Origin: Chlorella sorokiniana
Lineage: Eukaryota; Chlorophyta; Trebouxiophyceae; Chlorellales; Chlorellaceae
Direction: 5' to 3'
NCBI GenBank assembly: GCA_025917655.1
Contig: CP084610.1
Coordinates: 372,001-436,000, forward strand
DNA: 64,000 bases
Positions 1-11,487 of this stretch are shown here, in pieces; within the stretch, counting starts at the first letter, position 1, and each line of letters opens with the position of its first letter. A program made the translations under genes and the position numbers. The notes under the pieces are model-generated. The model saw nothing but the letters and a program-made list of their open reading frames with translations. It was not told the DNA's origin and did no database searches.

Positions 1-2910
1 GCTGGCGCAGCTGCGCGCTCCAGCTGCAGAGGGGGATGGGCTCGGCTGGTTTGGTGATTATTGGGTCGTATTGATGGCTGGCAAGGTTTCGCATTGACCA
101 GCAGAGGCAGGTTGACCAGCAGAGGCAGGGGAATGGGGCCAGCAGGTGGAGAGTGCACGTTTGAGAGAACAACAGAGGGCAGCGATGGGGAAGCTGCACT
201 CGCGATGCATCACCGCTGCGGCGGGCGGCACCCACCTGAGCAGGAAGGCCGCCAGGGCATAGCCAAGGAAGTCTTTCAGCTGAGAACTGCAAAGAGAGAA
301 GAAGAGGTGACAGTAGAGAAAACAGCGAAAGGACGGCAGCTGGTCGAAGGGATGTGGCAGGAACGTGGTGACAGACCGGCCAGCGCAGGCCCCGTGTGGC
401 GGCATCCCATCCAGCAGGGTGGCCGTCGGGCGAGCAGCAGGGCGTGCGCTGGCGGAGGCGGCTGGCCGGCCGGCAGGCACCCACCCTTCGGCTAGGTAGG
501 TGTCCCATAGTCGGATGGCCAGCGGGAAGGGCACCTCCCGCAGCAGCAGGCAGTTGACCCAGCGGAAGGCAAACTGGATGAACTGCAGGCCCTCGGCCTC
601 AAGGTGCGCAGCGAGCGGCTCCTCCACACGCCTGGGGGAGGGGGAGGGTGAAAGCGGCAGCAGTAAGAGGTGAGCAGGTGCCTGGCGCCAGGCGCTATCG
701 CACCAGGCGGCAAAGCGGCGTGCACAGCACGCCCAGGCTGCCCCATCGACGTGAGCCTGCATGCACCGCCAAGCCGCCATCCCCCTGCCCAGCCTGCCCT
801 CATCAGTCGTCCCCTCGCCCCACCACACCCACCTGACAAGCTCCTGTGTGTGGAACACGCAGCGCTGGATGCCCGGCTGCGCATACGTGTAATGATCCTG
901 GATGCCGTCCAGCAGCTTGCACAGGCACCTGGGGCGAGAAGGAAGAGGGGTTTGCTTGGCAGTGGGGAGTAATTGCAAGGCTTCGGGAGGGTCAGGGAGT
1001 TGGGGGCGAGTAGGGGCGGGGGATGGGGTGGCGCTTTGAAAGCGCGCAACTGCGCTGCCCAGCAGACAACCCTCCAGCGCCCGCTGCGATTTGCTAGGCC
1101 AGCAGGCTGCCCAGCGCTTGGCTCCCAGGAGCGTGAGGGGCTGCGGAGCTGCGCACCAGTAGCAGTCGGCCTCGACGTCAAGCAGCGCGGGGTCTGACAG
1201 GCCCTGGTCGCACCAGCCCTCCAGCGGGCCCTCAAGGTGTTCCCCAGCAAAGACGCACATGAAGGGCGTGACGAGGTCGTTGATGCCCTGCACGTAGCCG
1301 CTGGCGGGGTGCCTGCGTGGCGGGTTGTGAAGGGGGGAAGGGGGAGGATCGAGGCCTGGCTGGCAGGGTGCCTGCCCGGAGATGGTGCGGCAGGGACAGC
1401 GAAGGGAGAACCAGTGCATGGGCAGGAGAGGCAAGCATTAAGGGAGCGCAGCAAGGACAATAAAGTAAGGAGAGCAGAGCAAGGGCAATGAAGTGGGAGA
1501 ACGCGCGCGGGCAGTGAGAGGAAGAGCACGGAGACGGCCTGCCTGCCACGAGCGGTGCAAACGGCAGCAGCAGCCCACCGCAGGCCCCAGATGTAGAGGA
1601 TGCGCTCCAGTGACTTCTGTATCCGCGGCTGGTGGAAGAACGCGACGCCGGGCGCGGTGCGCGGCACATCCACCGCCACCTGCGGTGGAGAGCAGGGAGC
1701 AGGTCGCATGCAGCCCCGCTTCAGTGACGCCCACCGCGTACACCGCAAGGCACCCGCCGCTCATGGCTGCGCAGAGCGGGGGGCAGAGCCCGGCCCAGGT
1801 GGGGGAGAAAGGGGGCGTCGCACTGCCATGCCTGCAGGCCCATCGTTCCTGCGCTGCCGCTGCTGCCACAGCCACACTCGAAAGCGGCGGTGTGCTAGAC
1901 GCCGCCGCCGCCGCACCTGCCGAAGCGCGCCGAGCTCCTCGCCGCTCTGGTCCGCCCCGATGCCGCCTGCTCATAGTAGTCCGGGACCAGGTCGCGGTAC
2001 TCGCGCCTCTTGCGAGCCAGTATCTGCGGTACGTTCCAGTACAGCAGCGCCCACACTCGCTCATGCAGGCAACGGTCAGCTGCACGATGAGCACCTCAGC
2101 ATGCAAGTGGAGGGGCGATGCGAGTGGCAGATGCGGGGTACCCCCAAGCCCAGGCCGAACGGTGGGCGCGCGTGCGGCGACCGGGCCTCGACAGCTTGCC
2201 TGCGCTCGCCGCTCTCGGTTGGGCGGCAGGTAGCCCAGCAGCAGGCGCCAGCAGGTGGGGCGCAGCGAGGGGGGATGCCGCTCCAGCTGAGCTCGCGCAG
2301 AGCCTCCAAATCCACCACCTGCTCATCCAGCAGCCGCTGGAACTTGGCCATGCGGGGGTGCTCATGCTGCGCAGCGCCGCCACCTGCACCCCCTCCGCCG
2401 CATCCGCCGCGCCCTGCTGCGCCGCCTCGTCGGCAGACGAGCCGCGGCGAGAGGCGGCTGCGCTGCCGCCGCCGCCGCCGCCGCCGCCGCCGCTGCTGCT
2501 GGTAGCGCTGCCAGGCCGCCGAGGCACGGCCGCAGGGGGCGGCGCCGACGTGCTGCTGATTGACTCCTGCAGCATAAACCAGCGCCGCATCTGTCATGCA
2601 AGGCTGAACCGCACACACTCGGCACACACTCAACTGCCCACGCGCTGGCAGCAGGCGGCGGGTGGCGAGCAGGCGGCGGCACCCACCATCCTGCTCTGCA
2701 GCGTCAGGCCCCCAAGCCTTGCTGCGTGACCGCTATCGGGTCTCTAGGGTCTACATGAGGCTGCGGCTGCTGCGGTTGCTGTTGCTGCTCGGCTTCGCTG
2801 GCCCCCGCCTTGCGGGTGAGTCGGACGGTGCCTGGCAGCCCTCTACCTCGAAAGAAGCTGCATGAATATACAGAAAGGGTCAAGGCGGCCGCCGATCGAC
2901 CTTTGTGCAC
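1..2910 (-). CDS. TBC1D22-like Rab GTPase-activating protein (partial, runs off the left edge)
   Basis: Rab-GAPs of the TBC family speed GTP hydrolysis by Rab GTPases in membrane traffic. Exons read leftwards: KFQRLLDEQVVDLEALREL and LSWSGIP (about 2355-2265), then the catalytic 'DVPRT' segment (about 1665), GYVQGINDLVTPF (about 1305), KLLDGIQDHYTYAQPGIQ (about 900), QFAFRWVNCLLLREVPF (about 560) and DFLGYALAAFLL (about 270). The Arg finger (DVPRT) and Gln finger (YVQG) of dual-finger TBC catalysis are both present, and the order matches TBC1D22. An acceptor at about 23 continues as SWSAQLRQ, so the last exons lie beyond base 1. The 5' end is uncertain: a Ser/Gly/Ala-rich N-terminus is encoded near 2400-2580 and the first ATG may lie near 2910. 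Two one-base frame breaks occur at G runs 2354-2358 and 2269-2274. Family assignment is firm; start and disordered N-terminus are not. Confidence 0.9.
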
Positions 2911-3359
2911 GGGGGCTTGTCAAAGGCTCACCTGCGGATCCCTTTCAGCTCGCCATCGCCGCTCATGGTTGATCAGACGAAGATTCTCTGCCAGACCCGC
3001 TTGTAAACGACACATGCTGCATGTACCGCTCCATGAGGCAGGACATCAAACCCAGCCCCGCCTGAGGGCCTCGGAAGCGCTTCCCACGCGTTGTACAGCG
3101 TGGAAAGCTAATCGACACACTTTGATGAGTTCTCCCGATCCGTAGGCTGCCAGTCAACGTGCTCGTGCCTGGGGCGCGAGCCCGCGGTGCATACAGCCTG
3201 ATACCAGTAGCTAATTGACACGCGGTAGGTGTGATGCGCGACCAGGGCGTCGCGCCGACACGGGTGCTCGGCCTTGCCTGGTGGCTGCTCCTCTGCCGCC
3301 AGCCTTGTGCGGCGGCGGCCCCGTGACATCCACCTCGCTTGCGCCATGCTGCAGGCACG
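2911..3359. other. Shared upstream region between the TBC gene (-) and kinesin gene (+)
   Basis: About 450 bp between two diverging genes, noticeably less GC-rich than the coding DNA. No convincing ORF is seen. It most likely holds both promoters and 5' UTRs; no TATA box or other known motif stands out. Confidence 0.4.
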
Positions 3360-6300
3360 ATGTACCCTCAGCTACCACCGCAGCCACTCATGGCGGGCAC
3401 TGCGATGCCGCCTGGCTACCCGCAGCCGATGGGGGAGCCCCGCCGGGCGTCTACGTCAGCATGTACCCGCCGCCGCTGCAGCAGCTGCAGGCGCCCATCC
3501 GCCTCTCTCGCTTCCCCGGCGATGCGCTGCACAGCGGTGCAGGGGACGTGCCTCCAGGCAGCATGCCGCAGGCAGCCCCGCAGCAGCCACGGGCTGGCGT
3601 GGCGCCGCTGCAGCGAGCCGGCAGCTCAGGCCGCATGTCTGGCTTTCTCCCTCCGGGAGGGCAGCTGGTGCCGCCCGGCATGATGCAGCCAGGGGCCATG
3701 CACATGGCCGGTCCCGGCGGCATGCCGTTGGCAATGGGATTTGGCGCTGGAGGCATGCCGCCGCACGGATTGTTACACCAATACTCCATGCCGGTTCACA
3801 TGCCGGTTATGGGCCAGCACCCGCAGCTGCCTGCCTACAACAGCACCAGCAGGGGCCCCGGGGGCAACCCCGCTCGGGGCAGGCCACACCCAAGGGCATG
3901 CCCAGCTCGGGATCTAGCACACCGCTGCACCCGCTGCAGCGCTCTCTGAGCAGCGGCCAGGCGTTGCCGCCCGGCTACATGCCCGCGCCGCCCCCGAGTT
4001 CGTCGTTGGCCATGGCCCCCGATGACTCAGCCGCCACCTGGCATAGTGCTACCAGACTCGCTGTCACCGGCATCGCCCCAGTCGCTGCGCCCCGCTGGCA
4101 GCGGGAGCGCCGCGGGCAGCCGAGCACAGTCTGCAGCGCTGCTCGGCAGCGGAGGCCTGCTGGCGGGCCCCATGCAGCCACTGATGTCGGGATTGCCGCT
4201 GCCGCTGAAGCCCAGCATCCCTCGAACAGGCAGCGGCGGCAGCCTCGCCGCGCTGTCTGCAGTGGGCGGAGGCGGCTCCCTGCGCAGCTCAGTCGACTAT
4301 GGCAGCGGCGACCGCACCCTGGCGGCTTTTACGGGAGCAGCGGCAGCGGCGGCCTGCCCAAGCCGCCCTCTGCAGGAAGCAGGGCGGCCTCCGGTGGTCG
4401 GCGGGCGGGCTCAGCTGGCGTGGGGGCAGGGCCCGTGGCGGCGCCGCCCCAGAGCTGGATGAGCTTGACAACATCAAGGTGAGGCAGGGAGCGGCGGCAA
4501 ACCCTCCGCGCATCAGCCCAGCAGCACGGTCGCAGAAGGCTTGCCTTGCCTTGGCCGTGATGACGACGCATCGCTGGCCGCCACGCAGGTGGCTGTGAGG
4601 GTGCGCCCGCCAAACGCCCAAGAGCTGGCCCGCGGCGACTGCCAGGCCGTGTTTGTCAACCCAGCAGACTTCCGTCAGGTGGGGCGGTTGGCAGGCTGTG
4701 ACTACTAAATGCAGCATGACAGCGGAGCTACCCTGCAACTCGCCACTCCATCAGCTGCCACAGGGACCAAACTCTGTGCTGCCTGCGCGACGCAAGCCTG
4801 CTGCACCTGACCTTACGATGCTGCAAGCCCGCTGCGCTGCCCCTGCATCTGCACAGGTTCAGGTGGCAGTGCCTGGCGGACCATCCCGCGCCAGCCAGCC
4901 AGCCACCCGCAACTTCACCTTCCACGCGTGCCTGGGGCCCACCTCTCGCCAGCAGGTGCGGGGGGGCGCACTTTGGTGGGCCGAGGGGGAGCCTCTATGA
5001 GACCTCTCTCTGACACCATGCTAGCAAAGTCCACCCCCTGCACACCTGGCCTGCTGCTGCCCTGCTCGCATGCCACACAGCCACTCCAGACGGTGGCGGC
5101 GCACGAGGCGCTGCCATGCCTGCTAGTCTTCAACGTGCTGCTCTTTCTTCAACCCGCACCCCCGCCGCCCCCAGGACGTGCTGCGCCTGTGCGGCATCAC
5201 CCAGCTGCTGGATGCCGCCATGGACGGCTACAACGCCACCGTGATGTGCTACGGCCAGACCGGCAGCGGCAAGACGTTCACCATGAGCGGTGGGCGCCGG
5301 CGGCCCGGGGGCGGAGGGGGGTTTATTCTAAGGCCACCCTCAGGGCTGGATCAGGGCTGGATGGGCATTGCTGGCCGCTTGGCAGCTCCATCCCGACGTG
5401 TTCCGGGGCCCTCACACAAGCAATCAGAGCATCATTGTCAGGCGAAAGTTGCCAACGCTCATGGCCCGACCGACTCCTACCTCCCTCACTCATGCTCACT
5501 ACATCGCCCCCTGGAACTGCACCCCCCTTCTCTCCAGGCCGCGAGGAGGTGCTGATGGGAGAGGGCTACGGCGGCGACTCCGACGACGGCGTCATCTCCC
5601 GCTCCCTCATGTACCTCTTCCAGCAGGCACAGGCGCGCTCGGCCGACGCCGACGCCGGCGCCCGCTTCTCGCTGCGCGTCAGCGTGGCCGAGATCTACTG
5701 CGAAGCCGTGTACGACCTGGTGCGCTTCAACAGGAAGCAGCTGCAGGTGAGAGGAGGAGGCAGCTGCAGGTGGGGGCCTCAGGGCGCTGCCTTGGCAGGC
5801 TGCCACTGCTGCCTCCTGCCAGCTGCTGCTGCTGCCGGGTGAGGTGCGGGCGGTCTCCCAGCCAGGGGCTGGGCTGGGCAGCCGCAGAGGGGAGCGGACA
5901 GCGCGGGGTGTGCAACAAGCTCCTTTGTTCCTGCCGGCCCTGCCGAGGCTCAGGACTGACGGTGCAGCACCATGTGCGCACTGGCCGCTGCCCGCAGGTG
6001 CGCTGGGACACGGGCAAGGGCTTCTACGTGCCGGAGCTTGCCTGCAAGGAGTGCGCCACGCTGGAGGAGGCCCTGCAGGTGGGTCGCTCCTTTACCACAC
6101 AAGGAACGGTGAAACACAAGCGGCTCGGCGGCGGCAGAACCCCGCCATGCCGCCGGCTCGACGTTGGCGGCTCTCCTTCACCGGCGCCATCGTGATCTGC
6201 CACTTTCTCTGCTTTCGTTGTGCCCCCGTTCTGCTGCGCAGGTGCTGTCGCTGGCGGTGCGGCACCGCCGTGTAGGCAGCCACGAGATGAACCTTGAGTC

Positions 6301-9010
6301 CAGCCGCTCGCACTCCATCTTCACGGGTGGGCGGCTTGGGGGGGGGGCTCGCGACGCAGCCAGAGCACCCAGCGCACGTTTGAGAGCTTGAAGGTCTCAC
6401 TACGTTTGCGTCCGGCACGATTGCGCCTCACTCCGCGGCTTGCAACCTCCCTTTCATGCAGTCTATGTCGACTGCACCCCCACCCGCCCGATGACCACGA
6501 GTTTGGGGTCACCCGCTACGGAAAGGTGACCTGGCCTGCTTGCCCTCTCTTGAGGGCTCTTCGCCTGCACAATCTCTTGTGCCTGCACCATCTTTCTTGC
6601 CCCTGACTGTTTTAAGGGCACGCGGGAGGCTGAGGGCCGCAGAAGGCTTGCGTCACCCCCAAAACACCATTCATGTGGCAGGTGTCGTTTGTGGACCTGG
6701 CGGGCAGCGAGCGGCTGCGCGACAGCAAGTCCGCGGGAGAGACGCTCAAGGAGACCGCCAACATCAACCGGTGGGCTGAGCAGGGCAGTGTGGGAGCGGA
6801 GCAGCAGGCAGGGACAACGCTGTGCAGGCGGGGGAGGGGTGGGCGGCTCTGGGCACGCAGTGCCTGCTGGTCTCCCCGGAGCCCGACGCCGCCTGCTGCC
6901 TTTCCCCTGTGCAGCTCCTTGTTCATGCTGGGCAAGGTCATTGCGGCACTAGCCGACGGCGCGCAGGTGCGTCATGCGCCTGGCGGTGCCGCAGTCGGGC
7001 GTGGTGCAGCGTTTGGCGCTGCTGCCGCTGCCTGCACTGAGCGTGGCGCTCCGGAGCCGCTCCCTCCTGCCTGGCTGACACTGGCTGTACCGCAGGGCGC
7101 GCGTGTGCCGTACCGCGAGTCCAAGCTGACCAAACTGCTGATGGACAGCCTGGGCGGCTCCTCCCTCTCCCTCCTCATCGCCTGCTGCTCGCCGTCGGGT
7201 GCGCCTGCCACGCGACCGGCCGATGCTTGCTGGCGACAGGAGGCTTGCTTCCCCATCCTGTGATGTCTGCCGGGAAGGGCGTAGGAGGGAGCCTGCCGAC
7301 GCACCTGCCTTGATGGCAAGCATCGGGTACTTTGCCGTGCCGCCCCTCTGCAGCCGCCCACATCGAGGAGACGTTGAGCACGCTGGGCTATGCGGCGCGG
7401 GCCAAAAACATTCAAAACCGGCCAGCGGTGCAGGTGGGGTGGTACGTTGGCTGCTGGCGCAGCCTGCTGCACCCAGGAGATGCCTTCCCCTGCACTGCAG
7501 CAGCGCTTTGATCGCGCATGCTGCAGTTTTGTTTGCCACGCACCCCTCCCTCCCCCTGCTTCCCCTGCTCCTGCCGACCCACAGCTGGATCCCGGCCAAG
7601 CTGCGCTGTCGGCTTTGAAGCGGGAGGTCCGCCTGCTGCGCGGCGAGAATGCCTACCTGAGGGAGCAGCTGCTGCAGGCCAGCCTGCCCCGCGGCCAGCC
7701 AGCGCTGCCCGCCGCCTCGCACCCGTCTGCCTCCAGCCTCGGCGCTGTGCCTGGCATGCCCGGCAACCCAGGCGGCCAGGAGCTGCCGGCTGCAGGACCG
7801 GCAGCAGAGGGCCCCACCCGGCCTGCGTCCGGGGCCGGCGCGGCCCTGGAGGCGGCAGCTGGCAGCGGCGGCGCCGCTCCCAGTCCAGAGGAGCTCATGC
7901 GGCGCCTGCTGGACACGCAGCGCATGCTGGTGCAGTTCAGCCGCGAGAACGACAGGCTGGCGGGGGAGAACGGGCGGCTGCGCAGCGGCAGGGCGCTCTT
8001 CTCTGACGACTACCAGGGTGAGCTGCAGCTGCCCTGTGGCTGCTGCAGCGGCACCGCTCCCTCCTGCTTTCAAGCGGTACCGCTGGCTGATGACGCATCA
8101 CGGCCTGCTGGTCGGGCCGGCACGTATGAGCCGATGCGCTCTCGCTGCCTTGAGCCGGGATCTGGCGCAGCTGGATGCAGCCTGGCTGGCTGGCGGCGCT
8201 GTGGTGCTGACTGGGTGCAGAAAGGGCGCCCTCGCCACCTGCCCCTTGCTTCAGTCTGTGCTGTAACAGAACGTGCTGCATGCAGGCGCCCTGGAGGAGG
8301 TCGACTGGCTGCGCGGCAAGCTGGAGACGCTGGAAACCGCGCTGCGCTCGGGCTCCCTGGACAGCCGGGCGCTGGCGGGGCTTGGAGCGGGCGATGGCGG
8401 GCCGGGGGTGCTGGACGCCGCCATCGCCGCCGTCGCTGGAGCAGGCGGTGACCATGAGGCAGCGGCTTGGCCTGTTGCGCCAGCAGCAGAAGCTGACAGC
8501 GCGGCGGGAGAGCCGGACAGGACGGCTGCTGAGGCAGGTGCGGCAGCGCGGCACGGCAGCAGCCTGCGGAGCAGCACCGAGCCGCTGGCAACGCAGCCGG
8601 CCATGACAGCAGGGGATGTGGCGGCAGAGGCAGCAACTACCGGCATGGACTCGGACAGCCCAGCCAAAGCGGGTGCTGCTGCGCAGACCAGCCCCTCTCA
8701 GGTGCTGGAACATGCTGGGGACACTCCCAGGGGTGCGGCAGACGCCACTTCTTGGGCGGATGAAGAGGGCCGCATTGCTGGCAACAGGGACGAGGGCTGC
8801 AGCAGCGCCGGGAGGGCGCTGAGTCAGCTCCTCAACAAGATAGCTTTAGCAGTCAACAGAGCAGGTCAACTTCAAGAGAAGGATCCAGCGAGATGCTTGC
8901 AGCGGTTGCACCGGCGGCAGTTGAGGCACCCGAGCCGAGGAGCAGCGGCGATCAAGCGGCAGAGCTGCACGTACCTGCACAGCTGGCTGATCCTGCAGGC
9001 ACCGCAGTAG
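3360..9010 (+). CDS. Kinesin motor protein, KIF12-type
   Basis: A microtubule motor with an N-terminal-region motor domain after a long disordered Met/Pro/Gly-rich extension (about 3360-4470). The motor starts at VAVRVRPPN (about 4590). It has P-loop GQTGSGKT (5253-5276), [15 protein letters not shown] (about 5675), switch [12 protein letters not shown] (about 6290), switch [11 protein letters not shown] (about 6690), [12 protein letters not shown] (about 6915), [19 protein letters not shown] (about 7105) and the motor end [12 protein letters not shown] (about 7385). The neck coil ([19 protein letters not shown], about 7610) follows directly. 'VGSHEMN' before switch I and 'LMDSLGGSS' resemble the KIF12 branch; the motor call is certain, the subfamily is inferred. 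The C-terminus has further coiled coil ([19 protein letters not shown], about 8285) and a low-complexity tail. The stop is placed at 9008-9010; another frame ends at 9084. Several one-base frame changes occur in the N-terminal extension. Confidence 0.93.
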
Positions 9011-9084
9011 GCATCATTGCACCCGTGAATGTCAATGGGGACCTGCCCCGTCAGTCGGGCGTCGCTGCTGTTGGGTCCAGCTAG

Positions 9085-9616
9085 CACGCTGAGATGGCGA
9101 TCCGCCAGGGACCTCACATATCTTGAACTCTGCCATCTCTCTTGCATTCAGTTTCCCCTTCTGCATGTGACTCTTCCTGTTGCATTGTGTAGCCTTCAAT
9201 CTGGATGCCTGTTCTTCGTGAATTACATGCATTCCTAAAGCTGCAACTGGTGCTGGCAACGCTGAAGGAGAACAACAAGCGCATTGCTGGCATAGATTCA
9301 CAAGCGCGCAGTTTCTGCGCAACCTTTCTTAAAAGCGTACCAAAAGTAAGAATGGGGGAACAAATGGGCAGTTGGGGAAGAGTGGGTGGCTGGTGCCGCA
9401 AGCTGTCAGGGATGCCCTGTGAGTGCGTGAGTGCCCTGGTGTCCTGGGCCTTTCATATGCCGAACCGCTTGAAGCGACTGCGCTGCTCCTGGCTGCCTAG
9501 GTTGCTGCCAGAATCTACCTGCCTGCCTGCTGGCTACGTCATTCCACCTTCACTGCAAAGGGCAACTGCACGCAGCCGCCGTGGAAAGAAAGTGCCCGCG
9601 CCGCCGCCTGCGCCGC
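9085..9616. other. Region between the kinesin and secreted-protein genes, with one doubtful exon
   Basis: Converging 3' ends. Most is probably 3' UTR; a TTACA at 9233-9237 (TGTAA on the minus strand) could be the poly(A) signal of the minus-strand gene. On the + strand, 9205-9348 reads as an unusually protein-like stretch (LKLQLVLATLKENNKRIAG) ending at a good GTAAG donor, so it may be an extra exon of the kinesin or of a small unknown gene. No partner exon was found. Confidence 0.3.
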
Positions 9617-10800
9617 CTACCAGTTGCGGCACTCGGCGGCCTTGCAGTAAGCCATGAAGCCCTCTGTGGCAGCAGACAGGCCGTCGATGTCAAAGCTGCA
9701 CAGCGCCTCCGGCCAGCTCGCTTCGCAACGAATGGCAGTCTTGCCGCTGCGGGCGGGGCGAGCAGGGTGGGTGAGCGCGGCTGTGTCAGCTCGTGGGGTC
9801 TGTAATGCCCACTGATCAAGGCCCCATCCTGCCCTCCTTCCTCACATCTACAGATTAGACCTGCTGCCTCTACATGCACAAATGCATTGATGCTCACGTC
9901 ATCCGCTGCAGCATGTAGCCGAGTGACACGCCGTTGACGGCGGGGCACGCGCCGTCGCATTTGCACTTGGTGTAGGAGCAGAACACGGCTGCAGGGGAGG
10001 CAGGGAAGGGGCAAGGCTTGCAGGTTCAAACCAACGTGTTACTGGTACCAAGAAGGAGGGGGCGGGCAGGGGGTGCAATGCGATGCCGAGGGCCTGCCGG
10101 ACCAGCAAGGAAGCAGGAGCGGGTGTGCCCGTCACCGCTGCCCCCTGCCGCACCTCCGTCTTCGAAAGTGCAGCCCAAGCCACTGCAGGTGAGTGGGGCG
10201 CCGCCCAGCGCAAAGTGCACGTCGCACTTCTTCACTGCAAGCCATAGCAGGGAGGCAGCGCTTGTGCATGATCAGGGACTCTCGCGGAGGTGTTGTCATG
10301 GCAGCACAGCGCACCAGCTTCCCACATGGCAGCAGACGTCACGGCAGCAAGGCAGCAGCGCACTCACCGTCTGCGTAGCACTCGGCCCACACCTGGCTCA
10401 CTGCGTTAACAAACTCCGTGCCCTGCAGTTATCCCAGTGTTTTATGATCCTCCAGTCAAGGAGCACACAACTCTGGCGCGTGTTGCAAGCGCACACTCGT
10501 ACGCAAGGCGCGCCCGCTCTGCCGCCCCGCCCCCCCCGCCAGCTGTCTTTCACTCGCCTCAGTGGTGCAGTCGTACGTCTTCTGGGTGCTGCCCTCGGCC
10601 CAGGTGTGGTTGGAGTAGCAGAAGGCGGAGGCGTAGTCGGTGATGTTGACGCATACCTGGTCGCCGAGGGCGGTGCCGCCCACGCACATGCTGCATTCCG
10701 GGCCCTCCAGCCCGTCGGGACACTCCTGCGCCCGTGCCGCTGTGGCAGCTGCCACCAGCATCAGGCAGAGCAGCAGGGCCTGCAGTAACAGGGGGGCCAT
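9617..10800 (-). CDS. Small secreted cysteine-rich protein, family unknown
   Basis: Five exons join cleanly into a protein of about 195 residues. It begins with a clear signal peptide (MAPLLLQALLLCLMLVAA, cleavage probably after TAARA), followed by ECPDGLEGPECSMCVGG and DYASAFCYSNHTWAEGS. Later exons give YADVKKCDVHFALGG, PLTCSGLGCTFEDGAVFC, YTKCKCDGACPAVNG and, last, SFDIDGLSAATEG ... CKAAECRNW then stop. About 17 cysteines, many closely spaced, suggest a disulfide-stabilised extracellular or lumenal fold; NHT is a possible N-glycosylation site. Exon 1 ends GAG|GCGAGT, a GC-AG intron, and the join restores the frame; the other introns are GT-AG. I do not recognise the family. It diverges from the SDR gene to its right. 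Confidence 0.75.
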
Positions 10801-11487
10801 GCTGTGGAGCAGGCTCAGAGTTGACGAAGAGCAGGAAGAGCAGGTGGCGGCAGCCAGAACCAGGTGGAGCAGCGCGTGATGTCTGGTGGAATTGAGCGCT
10901 GCTGGCATGCTGCAATCGCGTGCCGTGCCGCAAGGACCGGCTGCTGAGCGACGGGCCCAACCCCGAAAAGGGCAGCGCCCGCGCAGTTGCGCTGGTTGCA
11001 AACCCAACGCTGTTATTTCGCGCGCCGAACGACAGTATACCGCACTAGGTTTCACCTTGTGCCAGTTTGTGCCAGCTGACCACCCGATCTGCGACATGAC
11101 AGGCGGTTGGACATGCTGGGAGCCACCCACCTCGTTCAGTTCCATGAGGAGCCTTGTAAAACCGTGTTGAAGGAGTTGTCTAGGAATCAGGGATTACCGC
11201 AACCGACGTCGGAAGCCGCCTGTGTGCCCTGCAGCAACAGGGCGCTGCGTGCTGTGCCGCTGACATGGCGAGCAAGGCGGAGAAGCTTCCGTAGGTGATC
11301 AAAACCATGTGCATTGACGCACTAGGTTCCTGTCGCAACTTCAAGCGAGCGCACAGCTTTGCTAGGAACTTCAGGTGAGCTTGGGCGTTCTCAGCCCCAA
11401 AGGGGAGGCTTGTAGTGTTGCACAGAATTGCCAGATTGTTCAGCAATCGCTGCGCGATACCGAATTGTTTCCCTGGAGAGCGGTGCA
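10801..11487. other. Divergent upstream region of the secreted-protein and SDR genes
   Basis: About 690 bp between two start codons pointing away from each other. A short direct repeat, GCACTAGGTT, occurs at about 11043 and 11321. A 102-codon minus-strand ORF (11180-11488) lies here but shows no family motif and no splice support, so it is not called as a gene. Confidence 0.35.

Noticed and set aside
1493-2505. Overlapping + strand ORFs opposite the TBC gene
   Set aside because: The minus strand here holds conserved TBC exons; the + strand frames are shadows.
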